Shown: in pieces, positions 1 to 12,900 of the stretch
How the letters are laid out: the number at the start of each line of letters is the position of its first letter
Position numbering within the stretch: the first letter of the stretch is position 1
From: Lepiota brunneoincarnata
Taxonomy: Eukaryota > Basidiomycota > Agaricomycetes > Agaricales > Agaricaceae
Direction: 5' to 3'
Assembly: GCA_023014365.1 (NCBI GenBank)
Contig: JAEBUN010000006.1
Span: 1,364,001-1,428,000, forward strand
DNA length: 64,000 bases
Translations under genes and position numbers: made by a program
The notes under the pieces: model-generated
Seen by the model: the letters and a program-made list of their open reading frames with translations, nothing else
Database searches by the model: none
What the model was told of the DNA's origin: nothing

Positions 1-91
1 GACTTCACGGCGTAACACTGGGAGACAAAGATACATACACAGGAAATATAATGCTTCAAGGGGGGATGAATCACGGACAAACAGTTCATGT

Positions 92-1020
92 CTAGTTCTC
101 GCCACCGTCTTTGACTTTGACTTGATCTTTCTCGTTGAGAGTGGTGTAAGATGGAGGGGGAACGACGATCTCTTCCGCGTCAAAGTATTCCTCAACGGCA
201 GCGACTTGAGTGTACTCATTCTCTCGTTCACCACCGCCGCGGATTGAGCGATATGTGACGACGGCGAGGACCCAGAACATCCTCAAGAGGACACCGATAC
301 CACATCCTGTTAAGTTGACCATCACTAATCAGATCACCCGTGAGAGCATGATGAGGGAGCTACTTACCGAGAACGAATGCGACAGCTCTTCCCTCCCATG
401 GGCCTAGGGCCATAAGCGCATTATGGATGCGCATCGAGAAGTTGTTACTCCACTGATGGAACTTGTGGTGGTGGTGGTGGTGGAATTGATGGTGGGGATG
501 ACGGTGGATTTGTCCCTCTTGCATCTTGATAACAAGGGGATGGCGACCTCCGGCTTCGAACTTGGTGGATTCGGTGAACATAGGGGGGGTACCAACGAAA
601 GGCATGATATGGATCATCCCACCATGGACCCGATCGCCAGCCTTAAGAGTGGCAGCTTCGATGACCGGGAGGCCAAGGGCCTGACGAAAGGCGTTGGACA
701 ACCCTATGGCCTTATCCTTGATGAGTTTGCCACATGGGAGATGTCCAGTAGACTGGGGATGAATGAAGCCAAAACCGGTTGGGGGAGGGAGCGATGACAT
801 CTTTGCAACAGGACTATCGGCTGCACCATGACCAAAGCGTAAACGTTGTGGGCTTTTCAGCTCTTGACTACCGGTGACAACGATTACACGAATTGGGCTG
901 GCACCAACCTGGGCTGGTAGAGAGAGGAGGTGATGAGCTTTTGGTTTGATGATTCAGATGAGGACTTTGCCTACCCAGGGTGGCGCCAGCAACGAGAGCT
1001 GCAAGCGCTTGTATTCTCAT
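92..1020 (-). CDS. Small secreted, membrane-anchored conserved fungal protein (3 exons)
   Basis: Unknown function. Three exons (1020-975, 913-368, 306-92) with two 61-nt GT-AG introns give 268 residues in one frame, and the total of 807 nt is divisible by three. The ATG at 1020 is chosen because it supplies a signal peptide (MRIQALAALVAGATLAQ); the open stretch beginning at the internal ATG near 800 would lack it. A His-rich run near residues 155-165 is followed by the motif WSNNFSMRIHNALMALGPW and one transmembrane segment (about residues 195-220, AVAFVLGCGIGVLLRMFWVL) formed across intron 2. A short acidic tail contains PPPSY. This predicts a type I cell-surface protein with a cytosolic tail. 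The NNFSMRIHNAL block resembles a family I associate with agaricomycete hypothetical proteins, which is recollection, not a search. No frame problem is seen here. Confidence 0.8.
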
Positions 1021-2317
1021 TCGTAGATTTGGTACTGAAAACTAGGGTGCAGGAATCACTTGAGTTGTGAAAGTAGATTTAGTGGTGGTGGTAGTGTATG
1101 GTGAGGCTGCGGTCCAGAACGGTGTATTAACACTCCGCTTGCGTGACAGTGACGGCTGTTGCGTGCCATCTGTTGTTCTGACTCCAACCGTTGTCACTCA
1201 TATCACGCACAGCCAGGATTCCTTTACCCTCTGAGCGCTGAGTCAAAATATAGCATCGCGCTGCTTCTGCTTGGACTTTGACACAGGTTGACGGGAACGA
1301 TCTTCCGATAGGCACTCTCCACGAGTTTTGTTTCCGAATCCGTGCCGCATGTGTCGGCGGCCTGCTCGTGACACATTAATTCTTCGAAGTTCATAAGCAA
1401 CTGAAAATGGCTTCTGCTCCCACGGCGCAATGAGGTAGCCTATTATCTAGAAATTTCGACCAGCCAAAGGCAGAAGATCTTAGAAGGTGTGGACATGGAA
1501 AGGGCTACGGCTAAAGCAGGTTCCACATCCACACCGACAGGCGTTCCTATTGCAACCGCATATCGAATCTTCTGGACTCACCTTCTGGGGGGCCGGATTC
1601 GGCGTGCCCGTATCTCATGGCATGTTCCCGGATGTTGTTTTTTCTTATTAGACGGGGTGAAATCGAGTGTCTTGAAGTGTACTCAGGCTCCTGTGCGGCT
1701 TTGTCAATTACACATCTTGCCATCAACTGAGGAATATGGGTAGTTTGAATATTGACTTGAAGGGTGCGGTGAAGTCGTATCAATCACCCGAATTCGGCAG
1801 ATGCACCCACACACAACCCGCCATCACAAAACAGCTGAAGGACGCTTAGACCCCACAATGGGTCCCTATGATGAAGCACTCTGTTGAACAGAGTCCAACA
1901 CATATTCATTTTTCTTGATGCGAATCACTTTAGCAGTGTCGCCAGGGTAGACCCCTTGCATTCCATCGTGGTGTAAGAGTTTATGTCACCCGGTAGAAAT
2001 TAGGTATGTTACTTGCTGTTTCTAAGGAGGGTTACGAAATATAAATTGGACCATATCTGGGGGTGTTCTGTTGATCACCTTGAGCCAGGCCCAATGATGT
2101 TCGCTCTCTGATACTCCACCTGCAACGTCTCAGGCCTTCTCAGGTGACAACAGTTTATCACTGTTATGATCCAGGGCCAGCGTCTCAACCCCCTTCTTGT
2201 CATCGCCAACTTGGCAACAAAAATCCCCCATCCCGAAAAAAAACGATCGCTTGCTCTGGGCTTCCGTACTTTCGTGCACCCAATTTCCGGTAGTCGATCC
2301 CCCCTCCGGTTCCCATT
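1021..2317. other. Intergenic; no gene supported
   Basis: This stretch separates two divergently transcribed genes and should contain both promoters. Only short open frames with no shared composition or recognisable motifs are present. No repeat or RNA gene was seen. Confidence 0.5.
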
Positions 2318-3855
2318 ATGGCAGTCCTGAATATCGTAGGCTTCAACCCTCGTCATTCAACTAGCCGACTCGTTGCGCTTGGCGTAACACTCACGACGCT
2401 CCTTCTCATCTACAACTACAACAGTATCTCATCTCTTAAATTTCCGCTACCGAAGTTCTCGCCCTCAGGCGATACATGCTCCCCGGAATCCTACTCAGGA
2501 GGGTTCATGGGCTTTCCGTCCGCGGACAAACGCAACGTCTTTAACCGCCAAGGAGGATGCCTTGGCCTTTGCGGGGTTCAGTGGATGTGCCAGTTCGAGG
2601 GAGTATGACTGGCATTTGGCCACTGATACACCAGGAGCAGTGGGATAGGTTCCCTAGTGCTGATTCATGGGAATGGACCCCCGGCGACAGCTGTAAGGGT
2701 CTGCGACCGCTTGACCCTACTGCACTCATTAAGGATCTGGTGGAGGAGGGAGGCTGGCTGTTAGTTGGTGGTAAGCTGCAAACCTGAGCGTTTTTTTACT
2801 CGGAGTTTGTCGCTCACAATAATGAATCTAGACTCCGTAACAGAGAACCACTTTTTCTCTCTCTCGTGCTTATTGCATCCTCATGTGATCGCTACTCCCT
2901 GACTACACCGGCAAGGGAGATTGGGACCGTGGCTGGCCGCAGAACCTCTACCTGGACCCCAAGTCACCCCTTGTCGACACCATTGTTTTCCCCCCAAACT
3001 TCAACGCCACTTCGACACCACTCGTCACATTTCGCCGAATTGACATTCTCTTCTCAAAAGCCGAACTCAATGCATTATACCACATCCAACACCCACGTTT
3101 CTCACCCAATGATACACTCTTCAGTCAGGAACTCGTATGGACATTGCCAATTCACGAATACCTCGATATCTTCCTCTCCCCCTCTTCCAGAAGCCAACTA
3201 CGGGACTATGGTCGTGAGCACCGGTGGCCACTGGACCACGACACTCTTCTCGTACCTCCGTGACGAGAGTAAAAAGGATTCTGGCTACGGCATTGATAAA
3301 GTTCTGGAATTCTTCCAGTTTGCGATGCGAAATTGGGCTGCGGAGGTACAGACAACGTTGTGGAAGGACGAAAAGCGACTAGGTGTGAAGAGGGTGAGGA
3401 AAGGGAAGAAGAAGGTTGTAATCAGGGCTTATCTACCTGGACACGAGGATTGTCATGACTTCCGCCAGCCATGGCAGGAGGTGCAGCCCTTTGTGTGGAA
3501 CTGGTATAATTGGGGGAATATCTGGGATTTTAACGCCCGGTTCCAGGTATGAGGCATTCACCCCGATCGCTCATTGCAAAGGAAGCTGACGAATCAAATC
3601 AGAAAGTACTCTCTGCGAGGAAGAAATTCCCGAGTATCTATTTCCTGCCTATCGATCGACCAGCACGACTCCGTCCAGACGCGGTGCGTAACCCACCTCT
3701 TAGCGCCTTGATGTTGTTTGCTGGTTCTGATTTTGAGTTTTCATTTCAGCACGCCACCTGGCGACTGTCTGCATATCATGACTGGCGCGGGCATTCTCGA
3801 AGGCTGGACCCACTACATCTGGCATTTCATCACCCGCGAAACGCCTAGGAATTAG
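2318..3855 (+). CDS. PC-esterase/PMR5-like membrane-anchored acyl-modifying enzyme, frame-broken
   Basis: Probable type II membrane enzyme of the SGNH-like PC-esterase group, which acts on wall or capsule polysaccharide O-acetyl groups. Residues 18-37 form a signal anchor (RLVALGVTLTTLLLIYNYNS). The luminal part has WEWTPGDSC, then GGWLLVG|DSVTENHFFSLSC, where the catalytic GDS block is split by an intron at about 2772-2839. Near the C-terminus PGDCLHIMTGAG supplies the D-x-x-H block. Further introns lie near 3550-3607 and 3690-3749. The protein ends in TRETPRN with TAG at 3853. To read it through, single extra bases must be ignored near 2552, 2634, 2898, 3180 and 3756; all five are +1. Conserved sequence resumes immediately after each, so I favour consensus error over true decay. 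The assignment rests on the GDS and DxxH blocks and is inference for the substrate. Confidence 0.72.
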
Positions 3856-5719
3856 ATATGCGTTTGGATTCGATGAGACTCATCTAGACATATATACCCC
3901 GATGCTCGGTGCTGTGGGTGTTGTGGGCGGATTACAATATTGGACTTTCGTTACCGACCCGCGGGTTTGGGCCCATTTGGTCTTGCTTGTTATTAAGTTA
4001 TATTCTTGCTTATTGCTCGTTATGGGCGCGATTCTGACAAAGGCCTTATTGACTTTGGATGAGGACTGAACAATGCTAGTTTTCGACTCTAATAATATGC
4101 TGGATATCGTTAAGGTCAATAAAGACACAACGTCCCCAACAGCCTGTCATGAACTTGTGGGATGTAATTCGGGTTTTATGATGTATGTCGCAGAGGACGG
4201 GATTTCGCTAGGCGGGGTTTGGGTCGTAGTAGATACCTTGCAATTGTGAGTTGGGATGCCGTTGATCGCGACATCAGACTTTGGGTGATGAGAGGGTATC
4301 CAAGTTGAACAGGAGTGGCTTGAGAGGGACTCTCAAGCGAGACATGTACAGGTATGGGTTCGGAGAAGCCGAAATGAGTACCTCGAGCTCCCCCTCTTCT
4401 CGTGGAGATTAAAAGTGGAGGGGGGGGACGAGGCGTGTTGATTTGGGGTTCTCTCTAGGGGGGTCCGTGCATGGTTTGTATCTCCTAAGTGCTGCCGTTA
4501 CTACCTCTTAGCTTGAGTGATAGGCAGTAGTAGCCTGATGTGCCAGTTTTCCCAGTCACCGCGGTTCTAGCTGGTTTGGAGTGGGGTGCGTGTTGAAGTG
4601 TCGTTTAGTCGGCACGTGTGTCCGGTGGAATTTTGAGCCAGAAAGTGACTGTTAAGAAATAAGGATAATGAACAGAGTAGCAAAGGGCTGGGTAATGGCG
4701 CCGATATGGGCACACAATACATTCAGACTGGAACAAGGCGGTGTAAAAAAACTCCGTGGCCAATGTGTCCTTGAGCTTGTTCGTTTATTGTGAGCAACGG
4801 AGAGAAAACGCTTTGTCGATGAAGGCCTGTGGCGTTAATAAATCCGACGGCCTTAGGGATGCCGGATTGAATCAATTATGGGTTTTAGGATGCTGCCGTT
4901 GATCAATCAACTTCTCGACAGCAAGTGTGGCGCGATCGGAGCGATTTCCTGCTTCTTCTCGCTTCCGCAGGAATATTCTAGGGATCCAAAAAGTCAAAAA
5001 AGCTGGACAAGACAAGAACAAATACTTTCGGAGAAATGTTTGTCAACGTGGGAGGGTACATAAAGTACCTGGCGTCGGCTCGAAAAGTGGATAAAGCTCG
5101 CGTGTGTCATTTACATGGAGTACTAAGATGGAAGTGTGTGTCTTCTAAACTTTGACGGGTGACCGTAAATTGTAGGTACTTGTGTAGAGGAGGAAAAAGA
5201 CGGCGCTTATTGAAGGAACATGTCGGCGGTAGCTGACTCGTTTACAAAGATAACGAAGAGTTGCCTAGACGACCCACAGAAGAACAAACCGAGCGATATG
5301 TCATCGGCTTGGCGAGCTGACAACATTGTACACCGTCTGGTGGTTGTGCCAACCAACATAGTGGCTGGTATGGGGTGCTGAAACCCCGTACCTCCCAACG
5401 GTGGTCAAGAGACGGCTGAGAAGCAATGAGTCGGGTGAACCATGCGAACCGGCAGTCGCGCTGGGCATGGGCGGCTGACTGCGGGAACGGGGATTTCAAA
5501 CTCCGCCGGGCTGGGCCAGTGTGATCTGGGAAGTGAACCAGACTGAGGGGCGAATTCCTCCTGGCTTTGTTATTCTCGCTCCCTCCACTCCCCCCTTCCA
5601 CCACTGACTATCCCTCTCGCCGGTCGCCGTTCTCCTGAGCACGGCATATTTGGCTTTATAGATTCTCTTCGTCTCTGGCGTCGTAATTCACTCTTTTACC
5701 CTCCCCCAACCGCGCTCAG
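3856..5719. other. Intergenic; no gene supported
   Basis: This is the downstream flank of the esterase-like gene and the upstream region of the glycosyltransferase. A 120-codon minus-strand open frame (5242-5604) has no recognisable domain and unlikely composition. Pyrimidine-rich sequence just before 5720 fits a fungal promoter or leader. Nothing else was seen. Confidence 0.5.
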
Positions 5720-7488
5720 ATGCTGTATTTGACAGCTGATAGTTTTCCTATATGTGAGTCCCCCCGCCTTCCCACCAGCGCGCGAGCTCATTTCTGCCTC
5801 CAGTCGTCCCCTTTGGTGTCATCGGGTGAGTCTCTCGCCCCTACCCTCTCACCTGCCCTGCCTCTGACCCCCTCCTCAGCTTTTACCGGTACCTATGGTT
5901 CCTAATACGTATGGCAGCGGCGTGGACCTACCGCCCTGTCCCTCTCCCCGAAAATCCCACCTATATCGCCTCTGAGGATGTCACTATTATCGTCCCTACC
6001 ATCGATGCTGGCGAGGAGTTCAAGGAGGCTGCCAACAGCTGGCTTGAAGGCAAGCCCAAAGAAATTACTCATCATCACCGAGGAAAAAATGCTTGGCCCG
6101 CTTCAGAACCTTGCCAACCAGGTCAACCCCGAGCGCATCCGTGTTCTCACCGTTCCCTTCGCCAACAAACGTCTCCAAATGAGTCATGGTATCAAGAACT
6201 GCACGACCGATATCATTGTGTTCGCCTGATGATGATGCTATATGGCCTCCCACACTCTTGCCGTATGTTCTCGCGTGTTTCGAAGACCAAAAAGTTGGAG
6301 GCGTTGGCACGAGTCAGCGCGTTCAAGCCTGTGGAAACAAGATGACCGTCTGGGAGGTTTTGGCAGCATTCCGACTCACTATCCGAAATATCGAAATTGC
6401 GGCCTCAACTCACATTGATGGTGGCCTTCCTTGTCTATCAGGTCCGAACGGCAGCATACCGTACCGTGATCCTTAAGGATCCAGAGTTTTTGCACGGCTT
6501 TACCCACGATTACTGGCTCGGAAAATACCAACTCAACTCTGGTGATGACAAGTTTTTGACGCGATGGATGGTCAGTCATGGATGGAGCACGTACGTTCAG
6601 GTCTGCAAAGAAGCCGAACTTTTGAGTACCATGAAGCCCAACTGGCGCTTCTTGAAACAAGTCCTTCGGTGGACGCGAAACACGTGGCGGTCAGATATGA
6701 GGAGTTTGTTTATGGAACGATATGTCTGGACCGCTCATCCTTACGTCGCTTATACCATGGTCAGTTTCTGCCACTCGGCTCCCTGTTCCTGGTGTGCTGA
6801 ATGGCATCCATAGGTTGACAAGCTTTTCAATCCCGCTCACTTTACTTGTTGGTCCTTGCCTCGTCTCGTATCTCATTTATAAGAGTACAATTCCCGTGGC
6901 TGATGGCGGATATCACTTGCCTTGGTGGTCAGTACTCTTTGTCTATGCTCAGTTGAATTTCTCCCTCACCCCTTTTCAGGAACATCATCCTTTCGTACAT
7001 GGTGTGGCTCTCAGCGACCCGTACCGCCAAGCTACTACCGCATCTTTGGAATCGCCCGCAAGACATCATCTACGTCCCAGCATTCATCCTATTCGGTTAT
7101 TACTTCGCTATCATGAAACTTTATGCTCTTTGCACTCTACACGAGGTTAGTCCTCTCCCTTTCTAAAAATGAACAGTAGCGCTTAACCACCTTTTAGACC
7201 GGTTGGGGTACCCGTGCTGGTATTGGCGATGCTTCTGCTGCCACTGCAGCTATGGATGCAACTAACGAGAAGGCGGCTAACAATAATCCCTATCAACAAC
7301 GAACTACCGATATGTACAACTCAAATTCATCCCAAAGTCCACTATCGCCATTCCGTGATCAACCACCCCCATCGCCATACCAAGATAACCCCTCAACGAC
7401 ACCTGTATATGCAACGCGAGCCATATCAAATCGGAGAGGAGCAGATGACGAGGGGGGTCTCGAAATGCAAGTCGGTTACGCTCGGTGA
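5720..7488 (+). CDS. Family-2 glycosyltransferase, Cps1-like polysaccharide synthase
   Basis: Processive membrane glycosyltransferase of the hyaluronan/chitin-synthase-like group found in fungi as polysaccharide synthase Cps1. It is expected in the plasma membrane, adding sugar from a UDP-sugar. Signs: VTIIVPTIDAGEEF (start of the GT2 fold), VFADDDAIWPP (DDD metal site), GGVGTSQRVQ, HGFTHDYW and the QVLRWTRNTW block (QxxRW product-binding motif). C-terminal membrane segments follow (LTSFSIPLTLLVGPCLVSYLIY and YVPAFILFGYYFAIM), then a Ser/Pro/Asn-rich cytosolic tail ending GYAR. Introns are visible near 6760-6811, 6928-6979 and 7145-7197. Extra single bases near 6067, 6227 and 6444 must be ignored; the one at 6227 falls right before the DDD block. 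The exact start is uncertain: the 5' end carries one or two short pyrimidine-rich introns, and 5720 is the first plausible ATG. Confidence 0.82.
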
Positions 7489-9082
7489 GGGGAAGAAGCT
7501 TGCGGGGCAGGAGGGGGAGAGGGGGGGACTATTTGGCGCGAAACGACGGTGTTGCGGCTCGTGTTCGACTGGTATGGGTGGTCACAAAACGACCGACGCT
7601 CGGAAGGGTAAGGGTGCGTTTGGGTGAGTAGGATGATTCGTTTTACATTGTCCCTTTGGTTCTCGGGGGGCAATACTGCTGTCTCTATACAGTGTTCTGC
7701 CCAGCTTCTTTCCCAAGACTTGCGCCCTTTTGCTCCTTAGACCCTTGCAATACCTCTCGGATTTTTCTTTCGTCATTTGCAAGCGCATATCCACCCCTCA
7801 CTTCATCCTCCATCAAACTATACCCGATGAAGCTCTACGCTTGCTAGCTACTCTTACTCATATACATACATACACCCATGGATTATTATTATACGCCAAA
7901 CCATCCTATCTGCAACTACCTCACCCTGTCTCCCACACCTAATGCCCGTGACGTCCTCTTCCGCGTACCCTTGTCTCCTCACTTTATTCTTCTATTTGGT
8001 GAACGGCTCAACGCTTGGTATTCAGTCTTTGTCTTTCGTACTGTTTTCTACCACCACATATCGAACACATGCATGCATGGACCAAAGATAAATATTCAAT
8101 TTTATTTTTTGCTCCTTTCTTTATTTGTAAGGCTTGATTGTCTTCGCTTCAAAACACTCCGCTTTTAATGCTAGGTTTTGACTTTGTTCACTGTCATAAA
8201 TACTGCTCTGGATTTTATTTAGATTTTTTTTTTTACGCTACTACTGTGCTGAGCTGACTGAGTTGGCTGGTTTGTAGAGGGGTCTCGGCTGTGCTCTTGG
8301 CTGGCTGACGTGGGACGTGTCATCAGAATAGCATCACTTACGGCCATTCGTTGCCCCCTTCAGATGAGGGTCTGTCCTTGTATGGCGGTGAAATTTTTTT
8401 CTCATGGCGCTTAGTGAGCCATCAGACAGGGGAGGCGAGCGAACCAGTTCGTTGTAAAGGGGGGACCTAACTGTCGTTTAGGGATATCCACATATTGCTT
8501 GATGGTTCACACGTGCGCGTGTATGAGTGTATATGGTTTGTGACAGCTTGGATCAGGATGGGAACTTGTTGAAGATGGGAGGCAGGCCGAGTCTGAGGTG
8601 AGATGGGACCAGTCGTGAATTGATTGTGGAGTGGCTTTTCTGATTGGACGGAGAGGCTATGTAAGTTGACGTAGTGGATGATGGGGCGCTTTCCTACAGA
8701 TCGTCAACTGGGAAGGCGAGAAGATCAATAAAGAGACCCGGGCTTGATAACTCGAATAAGAACTTTTGCTCGCTACCTGCACGATCAGGCGTTGCGGGAG
8801 CACAGTTCAGCAGCGGCCGCCATCAACGTCGGACTCGGAAATAAGCCCATCGTTCTCGCGATAATGGATCCGGAAATATACCGGTTATAATGACGATAAC
8901 AAGGCGGTGGGCGGGTAGCGGTAACGGGAAAACCGGGCTGGTCTTGGTTATTCTTATATGTTTTCTTTGGTGGGGCTTCTGAAACACATGGTTGTTGTTG
9001 GGAAGGTTCTGGTTGGGGGGAGGTCTGCTGAGGAGGCTTGAAGAGCCCGAAATATTTTTATTATTATAGAACGGGGCGTAAT
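7489..9082. other. 3' flank and intergenic region; nothing supported
   Basis: This is T/C-rich 3' untranslated sequence of the glycosyltransferase followed by unassigned sequence with homopolymer runs. Open frames here are short and overlap without a consistent strand. Confidence 0.5.
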
Positions 9083-9698
9083 TTAAAAGAGGCCTCCCAA
9101 AGGAGAAACGGATAGTCCCTCGTCGTCCACCGTATAACCATTGACAAATCCGAACCAGTAAAATAAAGACACCTGGGGATCCTGTTTCGGGTCTTTTATT
9201 TTTGGGTGTTCTATTCTATGTCCATGGCGTACCTAAAACAGAACGTTGGGTGTATATTATATGTTCGTGTTGAAAACCATGGGCTGTGTATGTGCTGATT
9301 TCTAGTATGGCGGATGTGTAAGTGAAAACGCTGAGACTAGGAAGATGTTCGTACCTGTGGATCATATTCGGCAGCGCAGTAGTTCAGCTATGGATTGCGG
9401 TGTAAGTAGATGTGCCTGTACAATACATAGCCAGAACTAACCTGGAAACTTTCTCCTTTTGGACGGCCTTGAACGGGGGTGTCTTCAACGGAATGGTCTG
9501 CGGTCCTCTGTGGCCCCTCAGCGCGCAGCGGCGAAGTCTCACCGGCTCAAACGTCATTACATAGAGCGCAGGGGAAGGAATAGAGTTCGGATGATGACTT
9601 GAGCCTAGTTCGAGCTGACCCTCGAGGTTGAGTTGCGGTACAAGGTGCGAGAGGAGCGGGCCTGGATCAGTCCGAACGAAGAGGTGATAACCTTGCAC
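9083..9698 (-). CDS. Possible small spliced gene, unrecognised
   Basis: Weakly supported. On the minus strand, sequence ending in GRPKGESFQ joins through a plausible 53-nt intron to NYCAAEYDPQ, then through a longer intron to a 50-codon open exon containing LFYWFGFVNGYTVDDEG and ending at TAA (9083-9085). The exon chain keeps frame across both introns, but the 5' exon cannot be fixed. I do not recognise the product. It would be divergent from the Mio gene with about 300 bp between them. It may be untranslated sequence instead. Confidence 0.25.
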
Positions 9699-9998
9699 CG
9701 AGAGAGATACTAACGGCGAGAGTGCGATTTATCATTCAGCCCATTTTCTTCAGCCCCTGTTCCCGGTTGCCTTTTATGGAATTTAATACACAGGTACCAA
9801 CAGACGATAACCTGCTCGGCGCTCTCAAGAACTCGTTTCAAAAAAGACGAGACGCGTGAGTCCTTTGTTACCCGTAACACCCGACACTAATGAATTACGA
9901 TTTGCTAGCCGACGAACGCGTCACACGGCTGTTCAATCATCTGATGGCGCAACTGGATTGAACACTATTTCAGAAGACCACATTTGAGCGTCTGCATA

Positions 9999-12900
9999 AT
10001 GGTTCAACAGGAGAAGCGTTTGCTGTGGCATCCACGGCAGGAAAACAGGTTTTTGGTTGGGGGAGGCTCGCAGATTACGTTGTATGAGTGGTTTCCCGAC
10101 TACCCTGAGATTAGGCATGTCACATCGCAGCAGGATTTGCAGTATATGAAGGTATGTCTTGGTTTATTAGTAAATTCTCCGATACTGCAGCTCGCAGCAT
10201 CTGGTCGAAATCGTTCTATTTTAACCTACACTTCTCGCATGGACATCGGTTTTGGGGGGGTATTGACATCATCTCGATTTTAGTGTTTTGGGTGGTCGCC
10301 GGATCCTACTCTCGATGATCTCGTCGCTGTCGGAGTCAACACGGGTAGGGTCGACCTCATTCGACTCGAGGCGGCAAAGCATACGAGAGGGGAGAAACTA
10401 TCAGGTGGACCTACTGTGTCACTAGCAGTCCGAAACTCGCGTACATGCAACGCCGTGGCATTTTGTAATGCTGACCCCAATTACCTGGCTGTCGGTTTGG
10501 ATAAAGTTCGCGGGGACTGCAGCCTTGTTATATGGGACATTGCTTCTGCTGCTCCGCTCCTCTCTCTTGATCCGACTTCATCATCTCAGGACGCGGCGGC
10601 TTTAGTCACCCCTGTTGTGCGCCCCCAACCACTACTACCTCGGTTTGAAAGTAACCCTCGCAATGACCCTCGCATATTGCAACAGTATGCTCCTCAGGAA
10701 ATCGTCTCGTGTATCTCCTTCCTTCCCAAATCCACACATCTTTTGCTTGCTGGGATATCGCAGAGATGGCTTCGCCTCTTCGACCTCAGGACACCATCGC
10801 CAAATATTTTGAATATTCCAGGGAAGATTCAAGCAATTGCGACTGATCCATTTGACCAACACCGCGTGGCTTCAATCGGCGACAACACGGCTTCAGTCTG
10901 GGATACCCGTAGATTGACATCACCACTTATGTTCTCGGAACGCGACGCGATGGCGGATAACGCACGGCTGCGACCTGGTTCTGTGTTCAGTGCGGTTGAA
11001 TTCTCGAGTACCCGACGGGGGTGTCTAGCGACCTTGGAAAGGGAATCGCCATATGTGCGGTTTTGGGACCTGATGGATATTCCAACTGTTTACGGCGAGA
11101 ATTCGGGCTTTGGAACTATCGATGGTGGGAGATCTTTGAGGGAGTCAGGGAGGATGCCCGCACGGCGGTCCTGGGCCGCAACATTGCCTTGGCAAACAAG
11201 TGTACCGGGGGCTATGAGGGAACGGACATCATCTATGGATTCTAATACCTCGTCTGCCGTGGTTGCGAACACTCGAAGAAGTATGTGATTTTTCCATTGA
11301 ATCCCACTCGTTGCTGATTGTTTTATTGCAGCCAAAGCATTCAGTAAACCCCTCTCGTCATTTGCGCTTGTCCCCAACTCTGCGTCTCCTCATCCCCTCA
11401 CTAGTAATGTGATGGTTAGTAAACAAAGATGGAGACCTCGAGCTATACGCGATCTACGACGCGCCCAAGCAATCGATCTGGAGTGCACGGGGAGACTTCA
11501 CGTTCGGCTCTGGTGTTAATCTCAGGACGATACCGGGTTCGCGTGATAACGACCCGGCATCGGAGGACCTGCTTGCCCCACGTGGATACCGGGTTAATAT
11601 CCCCAGCGAGTATGGGCGAGGTTCGCGATCACATTCTATCCGTACCAGGGATGATTCTCTCATTCGTGGCCGTGCCACCAATTCACAATATCTCGTGCCT
11701 CCACCTGCTGCACCCCCTGCGCTCTTCGGGCGCGGCGATGAGGATGGGTTTCCTGCCCTAAGTAGCGCGACGCTTGCCGCCCCCACCGGGCTAGCTGCGA
11801 CAAGACCACCAAAAGGGCGGACGTATAGCCCTGCAGCTTTAAGGAAGTATCAGGGTCCTGAACAGAGTGACCAGCGGCATCGTTCCCAGAGTTCGGTCAG
11901 AGGGTACTCACTATCGAGGGGGGAGCCGGTGCCTATGAGCGGTGAGAATGGTTTAATAGGTGAAAAGCTTGAGGAATCGGGGAGGGTGAAGAGGAGGCAG
12001 AAGTTGAAGGATGGGAGAAACAGGGACTTGATTAATGCAGTGGAGGACGACATTTCCATGTTCATGCGTCGGAGGGCTATGCTTGGGTACGGCTTGAGTC
12101 GTGTGAGTGATTGACATTTTGATTCTGGAACCTATGATGCTTATCGCTCGCTGCTTCAGCCTCAGCATAATATGTGGATCACTCGTGAACAGTATGACCC
12201 TCGTGGCATCCATTCCCAAGCGCTATCAGACTTGTGGACATGGATCTTTCGTAAGTATATGCCAAGAGTTCCCCGATCATACAGACCTTCTAATAAGAGT
12301 GTCTAGACTCTCAGCAGCTCCTGTGCACACCCGCTGCTCGTGTGCATGGTTATGATTTTGCTCATCAGGGCATTCTGGGCATCTGGGAAGGCCTACCACC
12401 CTTGCGTTCGCAGATAGACGACACCCCTATTACGGTCGACCGGCCTCTTCTGAACTTCGATGCTACAAGTCATGAGAGAAATGGGTCAAGAGGGAGTTTT
12501 TCTTCAAACGATGATTTCTTCCAGGCGGCGCTGTCAATTATTGAGAGTAGGAAGACTGGCGAAAAATCGACGTGGAAACCGACCATCAACACCTCCAAAG
12601 CCGTACAGAGGCAGGTCGCGATGAAACTTTGTGGGTGGAGCTTGAAGGAAGACGAACTAAGTGCGGCAATCCTGAGGTTGGCATTCTTGTTCGAGTCATT
12701 GGGTTTGTGGCATTAAGCGTCGCGTTATAGATGGGAGAAGGAAGGCCAGTACACGAGGGCTGCAGCCTGGCTGGTGTTCACGAGGCAGTTTTCCAAGGCT
12801 CTGGATGTGCTCTTGAAGAGTAACGGTACGGGTGCGCTTTTGTGCTGGGGGTCCCTTTCTTGGCTCAAATACATCTAGAAATGTCACACAAAATGATGTC

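Noticed and set aside
423..797. 124-codon plus-strand open frame with Val-rich run
   Set aside because: It is the antisense of the His-rich exon of the minus-strand gene at 92-1020, which has a signal peptide, consistent introns and a membrane segment.
5242..5604. 120-codon minus-strand ORF upstream of the glycosyltransferase
   Set aside because: No domain, no splice support and promoter-like position of the neighbouring gene.
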